DNA of 35,084 nt, from the NCBI GenBank assembly GCA_032718475.1, contig JAUCBJ010002869.1:1-35084 (forward strand), written 5' to 3'. The DNA is from Nemertoderma westbladi. Lineage: Eukaryota; Xenacoelomorpha; Nemertodermatida; Nemertodermatidae. Below the pieces are notes generated by a model, which was not told the origin of the DNA, made no database searches, and saw only the letters and a program-made list of their open reading frames with translations. The translations under genes and the position numbers were made by a program. Positions 22,110 through 30,384 of this stretch are shown one piece after another. Position 1 is the stretch's first letter. The number at the start of each line of letters is the position of its first letter.

Positions 22110-22328
22110 CCATGTGAAGAATACCAGGTTTTCACCAAAAACACAGGTTACAGAAGGGCTGAATCTAACCAAAACAATAAAATAATTAGTATATGTACAG
22201 GTTATAAGACAGAAATAAGCGCTATAAAACACTTAATAATGATAAATTTAAAAAAATAAAAAATCTTCATATATAAAATTATAATAAAAGGTCGACCGAT
22301 AAGTGAAATCCTGGTATTCTTCACATGG
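22110..22328. mobile_element. 219-bp MITE-like element with perfect 19-bp terminal inverted repeats
   Basis: The left end is ccatgtgaagaataccagg (22110-22128); the right end (22310-22328) is its exact reverse complement. The interior shares aggttacag..ggctgaatctaaccaaaacaataa and gaaataagcgctataa with the foldback at 17605-17900. A further copy of the left end begins at 22056. No clear target duplication was seen. No coding capacity. Confidence 0.8.
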
Positions 22329-22619
22329 ACGCCATGTCTCTATGCGCGAGGCAATATGCTTATTCGCAAATTTGGTAGGTGCTCTCAACATGTTAAATTG
22401 CGGCTATTGGTTACCTATTGTGGAAATATCTACCTTAACGCCCTCTGGTCTAATCAATATTTTTCCCAACGTGTTTTTAATAATTATTCTTAATTAATAA
22501 TTAGTAATTATTATAATAATGTGGGACGATACTACTATAATCGACATACTGCATTGAACCTGCAAATTGAGATGCTATGCTGGCTTAACAAAATAATTGT
22601 TGCCATCACCATGCAATCC

Positions 22620-22672
22620 ACAATTGGCATGCTCCAATACAGCGTGCATTAAAAACGATATGTCGGCTTGTG
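22620..22672 (-). mobile_element. LINE 3'-end relic
   Basis: The segment attggcatgctcc, gcgtgcattaaaaac and gtcggcttgtg parallels the 3' end of the two larger LINE copies (atcggcatgctgc, gctgcatttttaa, gccggcttgtc at 25757-25810 and 30391-30448). Similarity is moderate. It is immediately followed by the 22-bp minisatellite. Confidence 0.45.
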
Positions 22673-23026
22673 GGAAGGTGTGTAAGGGAATGTGGGAAGG
22701 TGTGTAAGGGAATGTGGGAAGGTGTGGAAGGGAATGTGGGAAGGTGTATAAGGGAATGTGGGAAGGTGTGTACGGGAAGGTGGGAAGGTGTGTAAGGGAA
22801 TGTGGGAAGGTGTGTAAGGGAATGTGGGAAGGTGTAAAAGGGAATGTGGGAAGGTGTGTAAGGGAATGTGGGAAGGTGTGTAAGGGAATGTGGGAAGGTG
22901 TGTGTGTAAGGGAATGTGGGAAGGTGTGTAAGGGAATGTGGGAAGGTGTGTAAGGGAATGTGGGAAGGTGTGTGTGTAAGGGAATGTGGGAAGGTGTGTA
23001 AGGGAATGTGGGAAGGTGTGTAAGTG
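22670..23026. repeat. 22-bp minisatellite, about 16 copies
   Basis: Unit is gggaatgtgggaagg followed by tgtgtaa. Variants have extra tg pairs (tgtgtgtaa), tgtataa or tgtaaaa. The same unit makes the arrays at 28938-30384 and 32340-33034. Minus-strand open frames are an artefact of a 22-bp unit without stops in any phase. Confidence 0.95.
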
Positions 23027-23120
23027 TTGGCAAATATACCAAAGGGCTAACTTTGCAAGCTCTTTTTCCGCTATTGTGCTAACTTTTCCAAAGTGCTAAC
23101 TCAAAGTGCTAACTCGTGGT
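23027..23120. repeat. Short gtgctaact motif cluster at the edge of the 22-bp array
   Basis: Contains gggctaactttgcaagctc, tgtgctaacttttcc, aagtgctaactca and aagtgctaactcg. A related segment in reverse orientation (agttagcactttgg, gagcacgttagcg) borders the 22-bp array at 28870-28937. Confidence 0.6.
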
Positions 23121-23347
23121 CCTTGCAATCTGAAACTTTGTCAAAACGTTTTTTAGACCATTTCCCACAAGTTAGCATTTTACCACTTTTGCAGTCCAGT
23201 GTGTCATGTGTATGAAAAACTTGGCCCCCCTTAGCGGCATTATGGGAACTGGTACTTTTCAAACACACTTAAACACTCCAAGAGTATGGAATGGCCATAA
23301 TGCTAACTTACAAACACACTTCTTACACTTACATCCATTTGTACCAA

Positions 23348-25045
23348 CTACCAAGTGCTAAATGATTATAAGACCGCAAATACCCTAATACGCTAACTCG
23401 CTGAATGTTAATTGCGAATACCCCTCCGTTTCGCGAATAGCCAATTGTACACGTATAACCTAATAATAAAAGCGTTTTGCACAAACTGCGGGGGCGCTAA
23501 AGTCTTAACTTATTACTTTTAGATAGTCTTTGAAAGTACTCTATACAAAGTCCTAACCCGATAACTGTGTATTGTCATGGAAACGTAATGGTTTCTTACC
23601 TGGACATCCATACAATGTATTTCAATTTATTGCACAGGCGACATATTATTATGTAGTGAGTGATTGCCGTGGATTGGAAATACCTAGATATATTGACAAT
23701 CGTTATTTCAAAATTCATCCGGTCTAATTGTTGAGATACCCCAAATTGAGGTTCTAAATTTGTGAAAATATTAGTGAAACAATTTTATGGTTAAAGAGAA
23801 AACTCTATTTGTTTTTATGTAGAGTAATGCGTAATTATTTTTATTCCACAAAGTTGCCTTTTCTTTTATAGCAGGTAAATTGCAATAATTAGTGCATTAT
23901 AGGCGTACCTAAACGTGCGCTATTTTTATGAAAATTAACAACTTCTCGATGGTGATATCCTCGTAACGCAGCTAAGTAATAATCACTAACTTAGTAACAA
24001 TAAACTTCTATAACAAATATTGATAGTATTTCCCATTACTGATAACCATTGATTGTAGGCGAAGTGTAAGTTTAGTTGATGTACCAACTGCAATTAATTG
24101 CATAAAAAGGATATGAATTTCATTAATATTCCTAAACATTACAATATTAACGCTAATAATTAAGCATTCAGAACGCCCTTAAATTGACATAATTTAACAA
24201 AATGGCACCATTTTATGAAAAGGGCACTGTCAACGTTTATGAATGAATGACCCTTGTATATTTATGGAAACATCCCTCGCCACCCTCGCTCGGTACATAA
24301 AAACTGCTTATGTGAAACCTTTCACACAATCATGTAAAATAGTTATAGTTTCACTTTTATCAATTTACAATATTTGCAGGAAAAAATAATACAATTCAAT
24401 CATTATTTAGGTAACATCAGTTATAAATCGGTAAAATATGAAAGTTCCTTTACATAAATCATTACGTCGGTTTTTCTGACTTTTATTGTCTACTATATTT
24501 TAATTTTTTTTACCTATTATCAATAATGTTTTTTACTTTCTCTCGTGTTATTTTAATTTTCGTTGGTTAGTCAATCACACTTATATTCAATTTGTACTAA
24601 GTGCTAAATGATTGTAAGACCGAAAATATTGATTGCGAATACCCCCCAGTTTCGCAAATAACCAATTTCACATCGAACACAAAAATAAAACCGTTTGCAT
24701 AAACTCCGGGAGCGCTAAAGTCCTAACTTATACTTTCTTTTGAAAGTACTTTATACAAAGTCCTAACCCGATAATTTTGTATTGTCATGGAAACCTAATG
24801 GTTTCTTACCTGGACATTGACAACTAGTCTAATGAAACATATGCAAACCGAAATTTATTCCCAGACTGAAACGAATAAGAATGGTGAAATGGAAAACTTA
24901 CACATAGATAGACAATCGTTATTAGAATATTTCCTCGTTTCGTCTATTGTTGAGATATAATAAAATACATAAAACACAAACTCAAACTGTGGCAAATTTA
25001 ATTTGGGTTGTAAATTGGTGAAATTAGTTAGTGAAACAATAAATA
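23348..25045. repeat. Diverged ~450-bp direct duplication (23348-23795 and 24595-25045)
   Basis: Both copies contain aagtgctaaatgatt, cgctaaagtc, gaaagtact, tacaaagtcctaacccgata, tattgtcatggaaac and taatggtttcttacctgga, then gacaatcgttatt and ttgttgagata further on. Spacing is about 1.25 kb. The 800 bp between them is AT-rich with no gene seen. No open frame is conserved between copies. Confidence 0.8.
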
Positions 25046-25737
25046 TAATATGCGTCAGATTAATAATTAACAATTGTTAAAATTCAAAACAATTAAAATC
25101 CACTATAATGATAGGCTGCTCAGAGTAACTTAAACCCACATAAATAATTCCCTTGAGTGAATTCTATCCGCGTAGGAGAAATTAAATATAAAAATGTTAA
25201 TTATGATATCATTTTAGAAATATTCTTATGAAAAGATAATGAAAGGAGTCATAGTGAAATTCTCATATTAAAGCAACGTTTCAAAACCAATCCGGATAAT
25301 TCTAAAGTCCCGGGGGAAAATAAATTAACACAGTCCAAGAATTGGAGCCGCACCTAACTAATATATCGTGGACACTGATAAAACACAAGATATACTGTAT
25401 AGTAATAAATTTGATGAAAAATATGAAGCATTAGTTGCATCATTAACTGAAATATGACTCATCTCATTGCACTGATTCAAATGAATAGCCTTGAATTATT
25501 ATAGGAGCTACGGCAATTTGGATATTTTGTATCTCTTAGAATTTTCCCAGGAGTCTTTTTCCCAAGTTTTGTGTTGAATCCGTTACTGTAAAATGATGAT
25601 CCATTACCAAATTTAATATAACATTCCCTTGCAATAAATAGACCTATAAACTGATCTGAAATTTTCAAAACCAAGTTTCATATCGTCACTACTGTAATCT
25701 TTGACAAGTTTTTCGGATAAATGAAAAATCAGGTATC
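25046..25737. other. AT-rich stretch, no gene seen
   Basis: No convincing coding, RNA or repeat structure noticed before the LINE target duplication at 25738. Confidence 0.5.
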
Positions 25738-25846
25738 CCAAATGCCAACTAGCTAGGATCGGCATGCTGCATTGCAGCTGCATTTTTAAAAATGCTGTTC
25801 CGGCTTGTCGACAAAATTGCGCCGCCACAACTCCCTATCACCCATG

Positions 25847-27129
25847 CAGGGTTGTTTGAAGTAAATCATTTGATTTAAATCATTGATTAAAATCATGATT
25901 TAAAATCACATATAAAAATAAAAAAAAATCAGATAGTTTTGATTTTTTTAAAATCATGAATTTTATCAATCATGCTTTAAGGCCAGGATAAACATTGCAT
26001 TACTGATTATTAATAAATGATTCAAATTACCTAAATATTTACATGAAAATACAGTATCATCTCGCATTTCCAATACCATACAGTATTCACATGCCCATTA
26101 ATTAAGTTGTACTTTAGAGTTCTATTCAGTTTGTTGTTTATTTAGTTTATATTCGAATTCAGACTTTTCGGGATTTCCGGGATCGGGACCGGGATTATTC
26201 CTCTCGAGATCCCGTTTTACGGGATCGGTATTGCAATTTTGGATTAAATTCATCAAAGTTAATAGTATATGAGGCAGGTTTTTAGTAACACTCACTTTAT
26301 TTTACACTTCTGAAATATTAGTAAGATAAAGTTATATTAAAATTATCTTATAATTGATTACTGGATGGTTTACTGAAATAAAAATTAGATATAATTAAAA
26401 TATTTCCGTTCTGCTGGAACTTTTTTTTAGATGTTCAACAAATTTATTTAACCATTTAAACTTCGGGATCCCGTTTCAAAAAAAGTCGGAATCGGGATTC
26501 GATATTTCGCTGGGATCCCGGTTTTTCAGTTTTTTTTTAAACATTAGTGCATTGATGAAGCCAGAAGTCTTCCGATTGTTTAAATATAAAATCTGATTTA
26601 AATAAAAAAATCTAATTTAAATAAGAAAAAAGTGATTTAAATAGGTGACTACAAAACAAAGACCAAAGACCTAAATGATAAAGACCTGCATAATCTTTGA
26701 AACATGTGTTAACTTTCGTTTATTGTTTTGGTTCCCCCAACAAGCCTCTGTAACATGCTCCTTTACTAACCTGTTCCTTTAAATGCAATGTAACCTAACG
26801 CTCTTTGGCACCTGTACAAAACAAAGATATAAAGTCGCGTTACGTCCTAAAGGGGATTAGGTCCCATTGCCATATAGCGTTAGGTCCCATTGTCATTTAC
26901 AGGAGCAGGTTAGTAAAGGAGCATGTTACAGAGGCGTGTTTGGGGAACCAAAACAATAAACGAAAGTTAACCCATGTGTTTCATACAGGTCTTTGTTATT
27001 TGGGTCTTTACGTTTTAGTCACCCGTTTTAAATGAAAAAAAATCTGATTTAAATTAAATAAATCTGATTTAAATAAAAAAAATCTGATTTTTTTTATTAA
27101 AAAAAAAATCATGATTTTTATCAACACTG
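25847..27129. mobile_element. Non-autonomous hAT-like DNA transposon, 1283 bp
   Basis: The left end is cagggttg and the right end is caacactg, giving imperfect inverted termini of the CAGxGTTG type. The 8-bp target duplication cacccatg is perfect (25839-25846 and 27130-27137), and the uninterrupted site is present once in LINE copy A at 30471-30478. Eight-base duplications with CAG...CTG ends are typical of hAT elements. Subterminal DNA is full of gatttaaat/aatcatgattt motifs. There is no transposase. The interior holds a block of cgggatcccg-type inverted motifs at about 26165-26530 and a foldback at 26642-27028. Confidence 0.88.
26642..27028. mobile_element. Foldback element nested in the hAT element
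   Basis: The left arm (from ggtgact, through gttaactttcgtttattgtt, aagcctctgtaacatgctcc, tttactaacctg) is the reverse complement of the right arm (caggttagtaaaggagcatg, ttacagaggc, ccaaaacaataaacgaaag, gggtctttac, agtcaccc). Arms are about 130 bp. The loop contains agcgttaggtcccattg and ggattaggtcccattg, a short subrepeat pair. The aaccaaaacaataaac block is shared with the elements at 17605 and 22110. Confidence 0.8.
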
Positions 27130-27137
27130 CACCCATG

Positions 27138-28478
27138 AAATTTGCTAGATCATCCGCTTCTTAAAGGCCAGTGTCCTTTAAGATGCGTCTCAAGAAAGTC
27201 ATGGGCTGTCCACCATGCTTATTCAGTCCATGAGGCTGCCAAAGTATACGTTTATGCACTGGCTGGTCCTCACGGTGAAAGCAATGTCCTGCAAAGTGGA
27301 GGCGATTTTGTTCTAGTGTCAAGCTTGGGGGAACCAATGAGACACCTCCAATGTTATATAGTGTCTGGTTGGAGATGTGTGCATTGTACTTGACACAATG
27401 TACCCGGCGTAGCATTCTTGTGAATGTGCCATCCAGATATTTGGTGTCCTCAGCAGTTAGAGCCCAACATAGACTCTCATAGAGAGGTACTGGAACTACT
27501 GCTGCTCTAAATAATCGGACCTTAAGTTTCCGATTAATTCTCGGTGACTTCCTAATCCTGCAAAGCATATTCAAGGCTGCCCAATGCTTTCCCTTACGTA
27601 TTCGAAGGTCCTCATCTGACTTCCGGATCCATGATCCCAGGTAACAGAAGTCGTCCACATGCTCAAGCATACCATCCTTTGAGCTTATGCTCATCCGATC
27701 AGAGACTTGCTGAGGACTTTCAAAGTTAACTGTCAAAATTTTGGTCTTTCTGGAGTTAATAAAAATACCAACACTAGAAGCAGCATGTTCTAATGAACTG
27801 AGGAGCCGTTGGGCTCCCTCTAGTGATTCTGAGAGTACTCCTAAGTCATCAGCAAAGTCTAGATCAGTTAGGTACTTGGCAGGATTTCCTCGACTTCTGG
27901 AGCCAGTAGGTTGAGTTATCATCACCCCATCATCATTATGATGATCTAAGGACGTGCGTAGAACATAGTCAACCACAATTATGAACAAGAATGGTGCAAG
28001 TGTGTCTCCCTGGAGGACGTCCCATTACACTTCAAATGGTTCTCTGTCACCGTCAACAGTAAAAAAAAAAAAAAAACTTTTCTTCGACCGCTAGGCCAGG
28101 GATTACGCACAAAGTCTGACGACTTATTTCCAGTGCTGTCCCCCCAGAACTTTACTCCCGAGAGGAAACTCCAGTACTCATTTAGCTACCACTTAAGGAT
28201 GCAAGGCAGAGATGCGCCCTGGCTGCACCAAGGTGGAACCTTCATAGTAGAGACAACAGTAGAGACAAATGTTGTCGAACCATCGTATACTGATCTGATT
28301 GCTGCAATAATTTCATCAGGAATCCCATATAATGAAAGTATGCTGAACATACGTGAGAGAGAGACTGAATCAAAGGCCTTGAAGAAGTTAACAAAGATAA
28401 CAGCCAGATGCCTATCTTTCTTTTTTGATAACTCTTCAATTATCCTTCGGGTATCCTATGGGCTCCATGGTCCCACGA
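27138..28478 (-). pseudogene. LINE copy B reverse transcriptase pseudogene
   Basis: The minus-strand frame 27161-27988 encodes motif C (LDFADDLGVLSESLEGAQ) and the region after it (CYLGSWIRKS; LHFAGHCFHREDQ). Compared with copy A it has nonsense changes: GAA to TAA just after KDTGL near 27160, and TTA to TAA in the EVLWGVLQGD block near 28033. Upstream, the frame is broken by the 192-bp insert, and only part of motif A remains before the 5' truncation near 28477. Clearly inactive. Confidence 0.85.
28062..28253. mobile_element. 192-bp insert with A-run, SINE-like
   Basis: Bounded by caacagta at 28054-28061 and 28254-28261; the site is present once in LINE copy A. The insert starts with a run of about 16 A (including the last base of the duplication), then acttttcttcgaccgctagg, and ends ggtggaaccttcatagtaga. 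The minus strand has TGGCCTAGCGG, matching the Pol III A-box, but placed at the end with the T-run, and no B-box was found. Size and duplication suggest a SINE; the family is unknown. Confidence 0.65.
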
Positions 28479-28590
28479 ATGCCGAATTGGCCAAATGCCA
28501 AAATAAGGATCACGAGACGAATTACAGAAATGCTGAAATGTTTGATCCTGTTTAAACACTTAGTTAGTAGGCCTACAACATAAATAAACC

Positions 28591-28790
28591 ACGCAGTTAG
28601 GTGTATAATAATACTGTTCGGGTTTGCAGTTAGCACAACATTAATTAGACCTTGCAGTTAGGTGTTAGTAATACTGTTCAGGTTTGCAGTTAGCACAACA
28701 TTAATAGACAATGCAGTTAGGTGTATAGTAACACTGTTCAGGTTTGCAGTTAGCACAACATTAATAGACAATGCAGTTAGGGCTATGGTA
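28591..28790. repeat. 60-bp tandem repeat, about 3.3 copies
   Basis: Unit contains ttgcagttagcacaacatta, atagacaatg, cagttaggtg and actgttcaggt. Copies differ by a few substitutions and small indels. A degenerate continuation (gttagttaggtgtatagttg, acagttagcactttgg) runs to the start of the 22-bp array. Confidence 0.9.
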
Positions 28791-28937
28791 TATGTGTAGT
28801 CTTTACCACCCTTGTACTCTAGCGACCTTCCAGAGAATTTGTTAGTTAGGTGTATAGTTGATTTGCATGCGTCTGGAACAGTTAGCACTTTGGACGAAAA
28901 AGAGCACGTTAGCGTTTCGAGTGGTTTGCCGGTATAC

Positions 28938-30384
28938 GTGGGAATGTGGGAAGGTGTGTAAGGGAATGTGGGAAGGTGTGTAAGGGAATGTGGGAAGGTG
29001 TGTAAGGGAATGTGGGAAGGTGTGTAAGGGAATGTGGGAAGGTGTGTAAGGGAATGTGGGAAGGTGTGTAAGGGAATGTGGGAAGGTGTGTAAGGGAATG
29101 TGGGAAGGTGTGTAAGGGAATGTGGGAAGGTGTGTAAGGGAATGTGGGAAGGTGTGTAAGGGAATGTGGGAAGGTGTGTAAGGGAATGTGGGAAGGTGTG
29201 TAAGGGAATGTGGGAAGGTGTGTAAGGGAATGTGGGAAGGTGTGTAAGGGAATGTGGGAAGGTGTGTAAGGGAATGTGGGAAGGTGTGTAAGGGAATGTG
29301 GGAAGGTGTGTAAGGGAATGTGGGAAGGTGTGTAAGGGAATGTGGGAAGGTGTGTAAGGGAATGTGGGAAGCTGTGTAAGGGAATGTGGGAAGGTGTGTA
29401 AGGGAATGTGGGAAGGTGTGTAAGGGAATGTGGGAAGGTGTGTAAGGGAATGTGGGAAGGTGTGTGTGTAAGGGAATGTGGGAAGGTGTGTGTGTAAGGG
29501 AATGTGGGAAGGTGTGTAAGGGAATGTGGGAAGGTGTGTAAGGGAATGTGGGAAGGTGTGTAAGGGAATCTGGGAAGGTGTGTAAGGGAATGTGGGGCGG
29601 TGTGTAAGGGAATGTGTGAAGGTGTGTAAGGGAATGTGGGAAGGTGTGTGTGTGTGTAAGGGAATGTGGGAAGGTGTGTAAGGGAATGTGGGAAGGTGTG
29701 TAAGGGAATGTGGGAATTGGTGTAAGGGAATGTGGGAAGGTGTGTAAGGGAATGTGGGAAGGTGTGTAAGGGAATGTGGGAAGGTGTGTAAGGGAATGTG
29801 GGAAGGTGTGTAAGGGAATGTGGGAAGGTGTGTAAGGGAATGTGGGAAGGTGTGTAAGGGAATGTGGGAAGGTGTGTAAGGGAATGTGGGAAGGTGTGTG
29901 TGTAAGGGAATGTGGGAAGGTGTGTAAGGGAATGTGGGAAGGTGTGTAAGGGAATGTGGGAAGGTGTGTAAGGGAATGTGGGAAGGTGTGTAAGGGAATG
30001 TGGGAAGGTGTGTAAGGGAATGTGGGAAGGTGTGTAAGGGAATGTGGGAAGGTGTGTGTGTAAGGGAATGTGGGAAGGTGTGTAAGGGAATGTGGGAAGG
30101 TGTGTAAGGGAATGTGGGAAGGTGTGTAAGGGAATGTGGGAAGGTGTGTAAGGGAATGTGGGAATTGGTGTAAGGGAATGTGGGAAGGTGTGTAAGGAAA
30201 TGTGGGAAGGTGTGTAAGGGAATGTGGGAAGATGTGTAAGGGAATGTGGGAAGATGTGTAACGGAATGTGGGAAGGTGTGTAACGGAATGTGGGAAGGTG
30301 TGTAACGGAATGTGGGAAGGTGTGTAACGGAATGTGGGAAGGTGTGTAAGGGAATGTGGGAAGGTGTGTAAGGGAATGTGGGAA
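28938..30384. repeat. 22-bp minisatellite, left part, about 65 copies
   Basis: Same unit as at 22670 (gggaatgtgggaagg + tgtgtaa), very homogeneous. Variants are localised: extra tg pairs near 29464, 29487, 29650, 29900 and 30056; gggaattggtgtaag near 29715 and 30165; taacgg near 30260-30340. The array is interrupted at 30385 by LINE copy A and resumes at 32340. Confidence 0.97.

Larger units (their letters stand above)
25749..28490 (-). mobile_element. 5'-truncated LINE copy B with 11-bp target duplication
   Basis: The insertion is flanked by ccaaatgccaa at 25738-25748 and 28491-28501. The 3' end (plus-strand left) starts ctagctaggatcgg and matches LINE copy A at 30385 onward. The body corresponds to reverse transcriptase and C-terminal codons of copy A, interrupted by a hAT element (25847-27129) and a 192-bp insert (28062-28253). 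Homology to copy A stops near 28477 (after ggtcccacga); the next ~12 bp match neither copy A nor the target duplication. An 11-bp duplication and 5' truncation are typical of target-primed reverse transcription. Confidence 0.85.

Noticed and set aside
24855-25073. 72-codon minus-strand frame in the duplicated region
   Set aside because: The frame is not conserved in the other copy at 23348-23795.
28133-28555. 140-codon plus-strand frame
   Set aside because: It crosses the 192-bp insert and the antisense strand of LINE copy B, so it is a shadow frame.
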